Counted from the stretch's first letter, positions 1 through 5,597 are shown. The stretch: DNA of 10,152 bases from an uncultured Oscillospiraceae bacterium (GCA_934635545.1 CAKTZN010000063.1:1-10152); one strand, 5' to 3'. Notes: a model not told the origin generated them from the sequence alone. Made by a program: numbers and translations.

Positions 1-244
1 GGATGATATATCGCTCTTTGGCAAGGCTCATCGCCGTGAACGGTACGATGATGTTCTTGGTGCAGCTATCCACCGTGCGGCCACACACGCCGAAGCGCTG
101 ACCGCTGAAATTCTCCATCGCCCAGCGGACAAACGCCCACATCATGATGGAAGTCTTGCCGGAACGCACGGCGCCGTCACAAATCAGCGCGTCATAGTTT
201 GTGTATGGAAAAGCCAGTATCTTGGCCTGCTTTCTGCTAATCAT
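1..244 (-). CDS. terL: Phage terminase large subunit, N-terminal part (cut by window edge)
   Basis: Large terminase subunits are the ATP-driven motor and nuclease that package phage DNA into proheads. Only the first 81 codons are present; the gene runs off the left edge. Residues 24-31 read GAVRSGKT, a Walker A (P-loop) of the form seen in large terminases of Firmicutes phages, followed by a stretch rich in aromatic and hydrophobic residues (MMWAFVRWAMENF) and a GVCGRTVDSC segment, also typical of this ATPase. The ATG at 244-242 overlaps the last 8 bases of the small-subunit gene, which supports both calls and suggests translational coupling. The Walker B motif and the nuclease domain lie outside the window, so completeness cannot be judged. 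Confidence 0.9.
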   Translation of the reverse strand, partial: MISRKQAKILAFPYTNYDALICDGAVRSGKTSIMMWAFVRWAMENFSGQRFGVCGRTVDSCTKNIIVPFTAMSLAKERYII

Positions 245-659
245 CGCCTTGCAAGCCCTCCGCCAACTCCCGCAGGCTTTGACTAAGTGCGTCATCCTTT
301 GCAGTATCCGCAGGAGCGCCGCCAATCATCGCCCACTTGTCAATCAGCGTCCCCATCGCCGTTGTGATCTGGCTAAGACTTGCTTCCGCCAGTTTGTCAT
401 CGTCGTTAAGCATTTCCAGCCCCTTGCCGATAAACGAGCACACCTGTTCTTTGTGCGCGTCCATATATGCCAAAATGTCCGCAGCAACCTCATCCTTTTT
501 TTGTGCGGCTTTTTGCTCGAAATCGTCGCTTGCTTCAACGACGCGCTTTACAGTGGATGGATTTACTTTGTTTTTTCTCGCAGTGGCACGATAGCTGCCG
601 CTTTCTAGATAATCCGCCAGTATTTTCTTTTTCTGCCGGTCTGTCAGACGCGCAGCCAT
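237..659 (-). CDS. terS: Phage terminase small subunit
   Basis: A protein of 140 residues immediately upstream of, and overlapping by 8 bases, the large terminase gene. The small subunit normally recognises the packaging site on phage DNA and regulates the large subunit. The basic N-terminus (about residues 5-42, TDRQKKKILADYLESGSYRA then a VNPSTVKRVVEA helix) reads as a helix-turn-helix DNA-binding domain; the remainder is helical and acidic, as expected for the oligomerisation part. The start is supported by an AGGTGG site 4 bases upstream of the ATG. Length and position fit the family. Confidence rests mainly on synteny and the HTH, since small subunits diverge quickly. Confidence 0.85.
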   Translation of the reverse strand: MAARLTDRQKKKILADYLESGSYRATARKNKVNPSTVKRVVEASDDFEQKAAQKKDEVAADILAYMDAHKEQVCSFIGKGLEMLNDDDKLAEASLSQITTAMGTLIDKWAMIGGAPADTAKDDALSQSLRELAEGLQGDD

Positions 660-668
660 TTCACCACC

Positions 669-908
669 TCATTCTTCCGCGTCAACCACGCCGTAGCAAT
701 ACTCATACCACATCAACGGCGTTTCTTTTTGCCGTTCTGCGTAGAGTGTGTCAAACATCTTGACAATATCTTCGATAGTATCGCCATACTCTTTATGCAA
801 ATGGGCTTTGAATTTCGTAATAAGCCGCATATTGATTTTCATGAGCCTATCCATTTCGTCGGCGGAATACGTTATCTTGTTGATAATGTCCTTGTGGTCG
901 TCGTTCAT
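669..908 (-). CDS. Small phage protein of unknown function (79 aa)
   Basis: I do not recognise this protein. It is 79 residues, charged, predicted largely helical (NDDHKDIINKITYSADEMDR, MRLITKFKAHLHKEYGDTIEDIVKMF) and ends in an aromatic stretch (MWYEYCYG). No membrane segment, signal peptide or metal-binding motif is visible. It starts at an ATG preceded by a purine-rich GGGAGACGGAGA ribosome binding site, 14 bases after the stop of the upstream 104-residue gene and 9 bases before the small terminase gene. Its position directly upstream of the terminase suggests a packaging-module accessory role, but nothing in the sequence shows this. Confidence 0.75.
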   Translation of the reverse strand: MNDDHKDIINKITYSADEMDRLMKINMRLITKFKAHLHKEYGDTIEDIVKMFDTLYAERQKETPLMWYEYCYGVVDAEE

Positions 909-922
909 TCTCCGTCTCCCTC

Positions 923-1237
923 TTACATATCGCTATCTACCTGTATCAGGTCGTGGCTGCCGTCTCCAACATAGAACCGCGCTGTCTTACCCTTTACGGT
1001 GCAGGTGCATATACCGTACTGCTTGGTCATAATCTCTGCCGCCACGTCGGGCGGAACACAGGTGATCCGGTAGCAGACAAACGTCCGCGCGTATTCCTTC
1101 CCTTTGATATCTCGGTAGCAATCATGCAGACAGTATTTTACCAGCAAAGCCTTGATGTGCCGATCCAGCTCATGAATGTAGACGTCAAACACGCCGTCTG
1201 GCATTTCGCCCTTTTGCATGGTTATGTTGCAATACAT
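923..1237 (-). CDS. Small phage protein of unknown function (104 aa)
   Basis: Unrecognised protein of 104 residues. It contains seven cysteines (C3, then CLHDC in the middle and CTC near the C-terminus) but no regular zinc-finger spacing. A basic central part (DIKGKEYARTFVCYRITCV) and a short, probably beta-rich C-terminus (KGKTARFYVGDGSHDLIQV) are visible. The ATG lies one base after the TGA of the upstream 80-residue gene, and that gene's terminal codons supply the GGGAG ribosome binding site, a typical coupled arrangement. No function should be assigned. Confidence 0.72.
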   Translation of the reverse strand: MYCNITMQKGEMPDGVFDVYIHELDRHIKALLVKYCLHDCYRDIKGKEYARTFVCYRITCVPPDVAAEIMTKQYGICTCTVKGKTARFYVGDGSHDLIQVDSDM

Positions 1238-1238
1238 G

Positions 1239-1481
1239 TCATTCTCCCAAAGTCTCGCTGATCGTGTCAGCGTTCGACTTGATAATGTCCATCACGATAT
1301 CGGACTGGATATTATGTGCAAACACAGCCTTATCCGTCGCGTCTGCGTTATAATATCCAGTAAATACCGTGCCGTCCGCCTTTGTCGCGGCGAAACAGAT
1401 ACAGCAAGGGTCAATCCCAGCGATAGTTGCTATGCTTTCTTCAAGCCATTTGGCGTATGGCTGCTTTGTGATATCGTCCAT
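1239..1481 (-). CDS. Small phage protein of unknown function (80 aa), first gene after the noncoding RNA
   Basis: An 80-residue protein beginning MDDITKQPYAKWLEESIATI. I chose the ATG at 1481-1479 because an AGAGGAG ribosome binding site lies just upstream; the frame stays open for 18 more codons, but that extension has no good site and runs into the noncoding region. Residues 9-40 (YAKWLEESIATIAGIDPCCICFAATKADGTVF) followed by VFTGYYNADATDKAVFAHNIQSDI resemble a small alpha/beta fold, with a CCIC cluster at 26-29. I do not recognise the family. It opens the packaging-side gene cluster and would be the first protein translated from a transcript that also carries the tRNA-like and large RNA segments. 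Confidence 0.72.
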   Translation of the reverse strand: MDDITKQPYAKWLEESIATIAGIDPCCICFAATKADGTVFTGYYNADATDKAVFAHNIQSDIVMDIIKSNADTISETLGE

Positions 1482-1574
1482 GCTATTCTCCTCTTTGTTC
1501 GGCTTCCCGCTTAGATTGTCACACGCTACCGGCAACTACGCTCCGAAAAGTCGCAGCCCCTATTCCGTCTGGTC

Positions 1575-2131
1575 AAACCGGTCTTGACGCATCAAGACAA
1601 GCGCAGTTTTCAGCGGGCATTGTCGTTTCCATGTGAGCCATGCCGCACGGTCTCACATTGTCCGGGCGCTACCCGGCTTCTGGTGCAGCATTGCAGTCCT
1701 GCCCTGCTTTAGCGCTTCAAGAAAAGTCCCTGTCACTCGCTGTGGTCTCCTCTTGCGAGGCACCTATGCTGCGTATGGTGCGTTTTCTTTTGGCTCTCGC
1801 CTATCCGCCTTGAGGAATACGCACAACCCTTCGGAACTCCACGGTAAACGCATGGCGGAACGCCTACCGCTTCAATGTTCTGGCACACTTCCGGACGGGA
1901 CGCTATGCCACTTGTCCCCAGTGGTGCCGCACCGTTTTTTTCGTCGCGGATTCCGTCTATACAGGCTCCGCATTGCCCAGCCGTTTTCTAAGTGTCGGCA
2001 CACTATTTGCCGGATGGGAGGTGCGACCTCTCGCCCCGGATCGTGGGGTAGCTCACGCAGTCCGGCAGATACCCGTCATATACCGCTGGCGGGTAAGCGG
2101 TTGAAAGGAAAACAATACCGTGAAAGCCAGT
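1575..2131 (-). ncRNA. Large structured noncoding RNA, candidate ROOL/GOLLD-type phage RNA
   Basis: About 550 bases with no credible minus-strand reading frame but dense perfect complementarity. Stems on the minus strand include: a 6-bp stem 2096-2101/2082-2087 whose loop pairs with 2070-2075 (pseudoknot); a 7-bp closing helix 2061-2067/2008-2014 around a 5-bp hairpin 2018-2030; hairpin 1991-2004; helix 1946-1950/1967-1971; a 5-bp stem 1920-1924/1908-1912 whose loop can pair with 1897-1901 (second pseudoknot); nested stems 1842-1869; a GCAA-loop hairpin 1749-1760; a 5-bp stem 1662-1676 whose loop can pair with 1710-1714; a 7-bp stem 1631-1637/1652-1658; and a 7-bp UGCG-loop hairpin 1581-1598. 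GNRA- and UNCG-like loops occur on the minus-strand reading, which supports the strand. Size, phage setting and the adjacent tRNA match ROOL or GOLLD RNAs. ROOL is favoured on length, but this is inference without a covariance search. The ends are approximate; 1482-1574 may be 3' tail or leader of the next gene. Confidence 0.7.
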
Positions 2132-2132
2132 A

Positions 2133-2203
2133 TGGCGGCATTGGCAGGGCTTGAACCTGCACGTCCCTCCAGGCTCGGCGCTCTACCATTGAGCTACAAT
2201 GCC
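2133..2203 (-). tRNA. tRNA-like gene with encoded CCA but no canonical anticodon arm
   Basis: The 71-base minus-strand sequence has a perfect 7-bp acceptor stem (GGCATTG at 2203-2197 with CAATGCC at 2143-2137), discriminator G, and an encoded CCA at 2135-2133. The D arm is perfect (GCTC AATGGTA GAGC, 2194-2180) and so is the T arm (GCAGG TTCAAGC CCTGC, 2160-2144). Between D and T arms only 19 bases remain (2179-2161), where a normal tRNA needs about 22-23 (position 26, a 17-base anticodon arm and a 4-5 base variable loop). I could not fold these 19 into a 5-bp stem with a 7-base loop, so no anticodon can be assigned; the best local pairing is only 2 bp. It may be a degenerate phage tRNA with an internal deletion, a tRNA mimic, or a domain of the adjacent large RNA. 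Confidence 0.75.
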
Positions 2204-2209
2204 GTGTGT

Positions 2210-2233
2210 GCCCGCCGCCGTGCAACGACGGGC
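2210..2233 (-). other. 8-bp hairpin just upstream of the tRNA-like gene
   Basis: The minus-strand bases GCCCGTCG (2233-2226) and CGGCGGGC (2217-2210) pair over 8 positions (one G-U), enclosing an 8-base loop. The hairpin ends 6 bases before the 5' end of the acceptor stem. There is no U-tract, so it is not an ordinary terminator. It may be a 5' domain of the structured transcript or a processing signal for releasing the tRNA-like end. Confidence 0.55.
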
Positions 2234-2311
2234 CACAGAAAGGAGAATGAAAAATGAATGCAAGCAAGATGATGAATAGGAGGTGTCATAAGGCTACACG
2301 TCCTCATAACT

Positions 2312-2363
2312 ATTGTACCACACTTTTTGCAATGTTTATAGTGCAAAAACGCGGATTTTCCAA
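2312..2363 (-). promoter_or_regulatory. Putative promoter(s) for the tRNA-like/noncoding RNA and packaging genes
   Basis: Immediately after the stop of the hydrolase gene the minus strand offers two sigma70-type candidates. One is TTGGAA (2363-2358), a 17-base spacer, then TATAAA (2340-2335). The other is an extended -10, TGGTACAAT (2320-2312), without a good -35. Either would start a transcript that reads through the hairpin, the tRNA-like gene, the large RNA and probably the packaging genes. This is the only intergenic AT-rich stretch between 2974 and 10152 looking like a promoter. It was chosen by eye, and the true start site is unknown. Confidence 0.5.
2324..2349. repeat. Perfect 8-bp inverted repeat, operator-like
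   Basis: TTTTTGCA and TGCAAAAA are exact reverse complements separated by 10 bases. The dyad brackets the TATAAA candidate -10 on the minus strand and ends just upstream of the TACAAT candidate. Half-site spacing of about 18 bases centre to centre, with an AT-rich middle, is what dimeric repressor operators look like. It is too AT-rich, and its loop too long, to be a convincing terminator. Confidence 0.45.
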
Positions 2364-2373
2364 AGTAGTTATT

Positions 2374-2973
2374 CTAATTAAACCCTTTTCGCACTTCTTC
2401 AAAGTACTTCACATCTCCAATGCTGCAAACATATATCTGCCCTTCGTGATATTCGCTGTGCCCGGCGATATTGGGATTGTAGAACACCGTCGCATTACCG
2501 ATATCGGTAAATGTCTCGCCGTATACAAACACCTCGCAAAAGGCGTTTAATGCCGACTCAGACACCCAGTTTGCCGGGGTAGTATACTGATACTCCCTGC
2601 ATACGTCCTCCGGCGTGTAGCGGTTCCTGTGCCGATTGCATGCGTTAAACAGGGCTTGTACAATGCCACGGCACTGGTCGGCATCGTTTCCCGCTTCTGC
2701 CGTGACAATCTGAAGCACCTTCGACACATCGTAGCCGAAGGTCTCAAACTCCCGGTCTGTGCCGATGGCGGCAATCACCGCCTCCGCGCTTTTCTCCGCT
2801 TCGTCCAGGGATTCGTATGCTTCTTCGTGCGGGCCGCCCTCGATCACCAGGATCGTGTGTTCCTTGCGTTCCGGCCCTTTCTCAGAAAAGCCGGTCAGCA
2901 CCACAAGCGCCGCCGCCAGTATCAGCAGCACCCACGCAGCGGCAATAATGCGGTCATTTGTCGTTGGTTTCAT
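2374..2973 (-). CDS. Membrane-anchored SleB/CwlJ-type cell wall hydrolase (Hydrolase_2-like)
   Basis: A protein of 199 residues. Residues 9-28 form a hydrophobic helix after a short basic N-terminus, giving an N-in membrane anchor or uncleaved signal. Residues 84-199 resemble the SleB-type cell wall hydrolase domain: SKVLQIVTAEAGN with candidate catalytic glutamate E93, a Gln/Asn-rich helix (QALFNACNRHRNR), a TPEDVCREYQY segment, VFYNP at 163-167, and a terminal YVCSIGDVKYFE strand resembling the family's IGNHRF end. Such enzymes cleave glycan strands of peptidoglycan. It is the last gene of the upstream operon. Its start is odd: the AAGGAGGA ribosome binding site (2991-2998) is 18 bases from the ATG, whereas an in-frame ATA codon (2982-2980) sits at 9 bases. 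I kept the ATG. The family call is by motif resemblance. Confidence 0.62.
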   Translation of the reverse strand: MKPTTNDRIIAAAWVLLILAAALVVLTGFSEKGPERKEHTILVIEGGPHEEAYESLDEAEKSAEAVIAAIGTDREFETFGYDVSKVLQIVTAEAGNDADQCRGIVQALFNACNRHRNRYTPEDVCREYQYTTPANWVSESALNAFCEVFVYGETFTDIGNATVFYNPNIAGHSEYHEGQIYVCSIGDVKYFEEVRKGFN

Positions 2974-3021
2974 TTGTTTTATGACGCTATTCCTCCTTGC
3001 AATTTCTTCTGCAGTCAGCGT

Positions 3022-3144
3022 TCAATTGCCCGCAATGTATGTGACAGGCCCTTCGCATCTGGTACGACATGCTACACACTCGCAGCGATTGCGGTTGCTC
3101 GTTGTATTCTGACGGAACGGACAAAGCTGGTTAAAACAATCCAT
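3022..3144 (-). CDS. Tiny cysteine-rich phage protein (40 aa)
   Basis: Forty codons, starting at an ATG that shares one base with the TGA of the preceding 49-codon gene (TGATG). The product carries cysteines at 3, 8, 21, 23, 26 and 30 (CxxxxC ... CxCxxCxxxC) among basic residues, consistent with a small zinc-binding or redox peptide. I do not recognise a family. Support comes from coupling, tight operon spacing and the non-random cysteine arrangement; no independent ribosome binding site stands out beyond the GGAG in the preceding gene's end. Confidence 0.55.
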   Translation of the reverse strand: MDCFNQLCPFRQNTTSNRNRCECVACRTRCEGPVTYIAGN

Positions 3145-3293
3145 CACTCCGCATCCCGGATCTCGTCCTCGCCGAACTCCACGCCGTCATTGATACGCTC
3201 CAAAACGCTTTCCACAAAAGCCTCATCGGCACAGTCGTTCAGGGATCGGATAACGTCGTTGGCTAATTCCATGATGATTCGTTTGCTGCTCAT
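3144..3293 (-). CDS. Tiny acidic phage protein (49 aa)
   Basis: Forty-nine codons between two coupled genes: its ATG (3293-3291) overlaps the TGA of the upstream 83-residue gene by one base, and its own TGA overlaps the ATG of the 40-codon gene by one base. The upstream gene's last codons provide GGTGGAG as a ribosome binding site. The product (MSSKRIIMELANDVIRSLND followed by an acidic tail with EFGEDEIRDAE) looks helical and acidic, with no motif I can name. Function unknown. Confidence 0.6.
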   Translation of the reverse strand: MSSKRIIMELANDVIRSLNDCADEAFVESVLERINDGVEFGEDEIRDAE

Positions 3294-3544
3294 CACTCCA
3301 CCGCCTCATACGTTTTCTTGAAGATGTCCGCCTTGCAGGGGTAGAACTCCCCGTTCACGCCCCGGATGATGTAGTCGCCCTTTCCGCACCGCATGGTGCC
3401 CTCCAAGGTCTCAATGTCGATATACGTCTCGCTGTACGAAACCGGCTGTTCACCCAGAAATTCCAAGCACTCTTTCCAGTTCCGGCCCAAAAAGCGGATC
3501 GCCTGGATCTCCACCGGCTTCTTTCGATATGTTCTAATGGACAT
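3293..3544 (-). CDS. Conserved phage protein with GDYIIRGVNGEFYPCKADIF motif (83 aa)
   Basis: The start at ATG 3544-3542 is set by a strong AGGAGG 6 bases upstream; it overlaps the end of the HNH gene by 11 bases. The protein begins MSIRTYRKKPVEIQAIRF and ends GDYIIRGVNGEFYPCKADIF plus KKTYEAVE. I recognise this layout as a small protein family widespread in phages of Firmicutes and other bacteria, with the conserved G-DY-I-GV-GE-YPCK-DIF-K-YE block; its function is not established as far as I know. No membrane or signal segment is seen. The frame is open for 23 more codons upstream, but that region is inside the HNH gene and lacks a site. Confidence 0.8.
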   Translation of the reverse strand: MSIRTYRKKPVEIQAIRFLGRNWKECLEFLGEQPVSYSETYIDIETLEGTMRCGKGDYIIRGVNGEFYPCKADIFKKTYEAVE

Positions 3545-3896
3545 ACTGCTCCTCCTGTTTTTCAAAATAGAACTTGACGGGATGTTCATTCTCCAACACC
3601 TCGCCATAGGCAATGCCTACCTTGTAGATGTAGTTTCCACGCAGCTTACGGGGGATTTCTTCAATGTACTGTCGGAACAGTGATAGCGGATTTGCCCGTT
3701 TGTAGTGGTTGCACATCCGGCAGGCTGGCATAAGATTGTCAAGGGTATCTGCCCCAGCGTCCTCAATCCCCCACGCCCTCAATGGTTGAAAATGGTCTAC
3801 CTGCATATCCTTGTAGGCAATTTCTCGCCCACAGTATGCACAATGACCGTCGTACTTTTGGTAGACTGCTTCGCGCTTTGATTTACTTATAGACAT
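3534..3896 (-). CDS. HNH endonuclease
   Basis: A 120-residue protein with a compact HNH nuclease domain: C19-x2-C22 zinc knuckle, the DH pair D34-H35 of the first motif, N54 of the middle motif (DTLDNLMPAC), and C59-x2-C62-N-H64 completing the second zinc pair and the third motif. Such enzymes nick or cut DNA; phages use them as homing nucleases, in packaging, or in recombination. The C-terminal 55 residues are charged and unassigned. The start at 3896 follows an AGGAGGTGG site and overlaps the previous stop by one base (TGATG); a longer frame exists but would lie inside the upstream gene. In this genome the gene is some 2.9 kb upstream of the terminase genes rather than next to them. Confidence 0.85.
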   Translation of the reverse strand: MSISKSKREAVYQKYDGHCAYCGREIAYKDMQVDHFQPLRAWGIEDAGADTLDNLMPACRMCNHYKRANPLSLFRQYIEEIPRKLRGNYIYKVGIAYGEVLENEHPVKFYFEKQEEQYVH

Positions 3897-4201
3897 CACT
3901 CCACCTCCTGCATCCAGAACTCGTGGCAACAGTCCCGGCATTGTGAACCATATTTTGCGCAGCCGCCATATTTGTTCCTGTGAGTAGCAGAGACTAAATA
4001 TGGACAGACATCCAGACAACCGCTTTCGTCAATTTTTGCAGTCGGATATTGCTCCAGAAAAACACTCTGCCGTGTTTTGCGCGGGTGTGCGGCAGACCAT
4101 TCCTCGGTATTCTTTACGATTTGCTCGGCATCCACGCCCCAAACTTCGCTCATAGTGCCGCACATCCGGTTCCGCTCCTCGATAAACTTAACCGCGTCCA
4201 T
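3896..4201 (-). CDS. Cysteine-rich phage protein of unknown function (101 aa)
   Basis: 101 residues, ATG preceded by GAAAGGAGAAGAA, overlapping the end of the upstream gene by 14 bases. The N-terminal part (MDAVKFIEERNRMCGTMSEV) is helical. The C-terminal part carries several cysteines and histidines (GCLDVCPYL, GGCAKYGSQCRDCCHEFW) that could bind one zinc ion. It may be one of the small zinc-binding proteins common in phage early operons; I cannot name a family. Confidence 0.75.
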   Translation of the reverse strand: MDAVKFIEERNRMCGTMSEVWGVDAEQIVKNTEEWSAAHPRKTRQSVFLEQYPTAKIDESGCLDVCPYLVSATHRNKYGGCAKYGSQCRDCCHEFWMQEVE

Positions 4202-4661
4202 TTTCTTCTCCTTTCAACGCCTTTTCTGCTTCCTCACGGGTGAGAAATACGGTTTTGCCTACCACCAAATCCCAACGCATTATCTGCGTCGTCGCCCAAT
4301 CGCAGTCCAGCTCAACCCATAGTTTTGGGTTCGTATATCCGTTTATTTGAAACTTTCCAACGGTCTTTTCGTCGATTTCATTCCCAAATAGCGTGTAGAC
4401 AGTCGATCTTACCTTGCACGGCAGCACCACCAATCGCCCCGCAGCTTCGGCCTCTATCAATTCACCGATTTTTCGGTGCAGCGGCCCCGTGGTGTCATGT
4501 GCCAGTTCTTCAACCTGCTCCGGTGTCAGACCGGTATCTTCATAGGCAGCGAGGCTCAAAAACCGCTCCTCCGGAATGTTCCGCGGATATCCGTTGCTGA
4601 TCCGGTTCTTGTACTCCTTGCGCTGCGCGTCCGCCTCGCGCTTATTTGTCAGCCGTTCCAT
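4188..4661 (-). CDS. Conserved phage protein of the MERLT/LAAYEDTGLTPEQV type (157 aa)
   Basis: A 157-residue protein starting MERLTNKREADAQRKEYKNR. The LAAYEDTGLTPEQVEEL segment, EAAGRLVVLPCKVRSTVYTLF, and the C-terminal GKTVFLTREEAEKALKGEE are hallmarks of a small phage protein family that is very frequent in Clostridia phages and has no established function. I chose the ATG at 4661 over one three codons upstream because the AAAGGA site is 8 bases from it and too close to the other. The start lies within the end of the upstream XF1762-like gene (20-base overlap). Confidence 0.78.
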   Translation of the reverse strand: MERLTNKREADAQRKEYKNRISNGYPRNIPEERFLSLAAYEDTGLTPEQVEELAHDTTGPLHRKIGELIEAEAAGRLVVLPCKVRSTVYTLFGNEIDEKTVGKFQINGYTNPKLWVELDCDWATTQIMRWDLVVGKTVFLTREEAEKALKGEENGRG

Positions 4662-5106
4662 CGTTATCATCCTTTTCCCATCGTATTTTCATCTGTGCGG
4701 GATACAAATCAACCTCCGGACGTCGCTTTCCTGTCCACCGTAAGCCGCCAGCCTGTCCCACGCACTTCCAGCCACTGGCTTTCAGGCTTGTTCCACTCTC
4801 GCTGTCCAGTATGTAGGTCACAAGACGCTTGTACCCCACCGCCCGTGCCGCACGCCATGCGGCCGCATAGAGCATCGAGCAGGCATTGTGAGTACCGACC
4901 GTGCATAGGCGATTGACCTCCAGCGTCCAGCCGTCGTCAAGATGACGGGATACAGGCCGCCCCACAATGGCAACGCCCACGATATCTTTTCCGTCCGTAC
5001 AGCCGATGGAGAACTTGTGCCCCACCACCGGCTTATGATGCCGGTGATGCTGCTCTACAAAGGCATTGGCCTCCTTGAGCGACACCGGACAGATATCAAG
5101 GCTCAT
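4642..5106 (-). CDS. XF1762-like phage protein, probable GNAT-fold acetyltransferase
   Basis: 154 residues. The sequence EANAFVEQHHRHHKPVVGHK, GVAIVGRPVSRHLDDGWTLE, and NRLCTVGTHNACSMLYAAAW then YKRLVTYILDSESGTSLKASGW matches my recollection of the XF1762 family of phage proteins, whose fold resembles GNAT N-acetyltransferases (conserved central helix after the RLCT strand, then the GTSLKA-GWK segment). Substrate unknown. The ATG (5106-5104) overlaps the stop of the MazG-like gene in an ATGA arrangement and is preceded by GGAGGCGAAACA, which fixes the start; the frame is open further upstream but only inside the neighbouring gene. Confidence 0.78.
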   Translation of the reverse strand: MSLDICPVSLKEANAFVEQHHRHHKPVVGHKFSIGCTDGKDIVGVAIVGRPVSRHLDDGWTLEVNRLCTVGTHNACSMLYAAAWRAARAVGYKRLVTYILDSESGTSLKASGWKCVGQAGGLRWTGKRRPEVDLYPAQMKIRWEKDDNDGTADK

Positions 5107-5597
5107 TGTTTCGCCTCCTTGATCCGCCCCGCCAGCCGTTCCAGCTTGTACCGGCGGAATGTCTCCACCTGTCCCGCACAGTCGAACAGCATCACCATCT
5201 GCCGCAGCACGATCTCCACGTCGGCGATCTCCTCCGCAATGTGGGTGGTGTTCTCCTGCCCTCTGCTGTTTTTGCAAAGCTCCTTTGTCAGCTCGCTCAT
5301 TTCTTCAATGGCCATCATCACCTGCGCCTGTGCGCCAAAGGCCTCCAGCGCCCTACGGCAAATTTCACCGCCATCCTTCTCCGCCAGATTAAACCGCAGA
5401 CCCTCATTGGCCTGCCGCAGCGCTTCTATTTCCCGCTGCTGGTTCTCGATCAGGTCAGCGGCCCGTGCGGGAACAATGTTAAAGCAGACTGTGCCAACAT
5501 TTAGGCCATCATCTGGGCCATCCAGCGGGCACCCGGTGCACGTTGTTTTCGCATTTGAGCAAATCCGCAGCGCCGTCACAATTTCCTCTCGTGTCAT
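5103..5597 (-). CDS. MazG-like nucleotide pyrophosphohydrolase domain protein with N-terminal Cys motif
   Basis: 164 residues. N-terminus (1-25): TREEIVTALRIC...C-x2-CP, a cysteine motif (C13, C20, C23, possibly C38) seen in several small phage proteins. Residues about 48-72 (DLIENQQREIEALRQANEGL) should form a coiled coil. Residues 90-150 carry the MazG signature: E99-x2-E102 in AIEEMSELTKEL and E123-x2-D126 in EEIADVEI, the metal-binding residues of all-alpha NTP pyrophosphohydrolases, which hydrolyse NTPs or noncanonical dNTPs to monophosphates. In phages such enzymes may clean nucleotide pools or lower host alarmone signals. AAAGGAG upstream of the ATG at 5597 decides the start against an ATG 16 codons earlier. 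It is coupled to the next gene. Confidence 0.8.
   Translation of the reverse strand: MTREEIVTALRICSNAKTTCTGCPLDGPDDGLNVGTVCFNIVPARAADLIENQQREIEALRQANEGLRFNLAEKDGGEICRRALEAFGAQAQVMMAIEEMSELTKELCKNSRGQENTTHIAEEIADVEIVLRQMVMLFDCAGQVETFRRYKLERLAGRIKEAKQ

Noticed and set aside
1581..1598. 7-bp hairpin with tetraloop as a rho-independent terminator
   Set aside because: The stem is perfect but it is followed by CGGTTTGACC rather than a U-tract, so it fits better as the terminal helix of the structured RNA.
1633..2154. Plus-strand open frame of 173 codons across the noncoding RNA region
   Set aside because: Starts with GTG without a ribosome binding site, product is Arg/Ser-rich without domain character, it runs antisense into the tRNA-like T arm, and all other genes are on the minus strand. 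The many palindromic stems make long open frames likely by chance at this GC content.
2254..2550. Plus-strand open frame of 98 codons preceded by AAAGGAG
   Set aside because: The ribosome-site-like sequence and spacing are good, but most of the frame lies antisense to the promoter region and the hydrolase gene, the product has no recognisable features, and no plus-strand promoter is evident. Kept only as a low-probability antisense peptide.
4642..5277. Longer start for the XF1762-like protein giving 211 residues
   Set aside because: The extra N-terminal residues are antisensical low-complexity sequence inside the MazG-like gene; the ATGA overlap and GGAGG site place the start at 5106.
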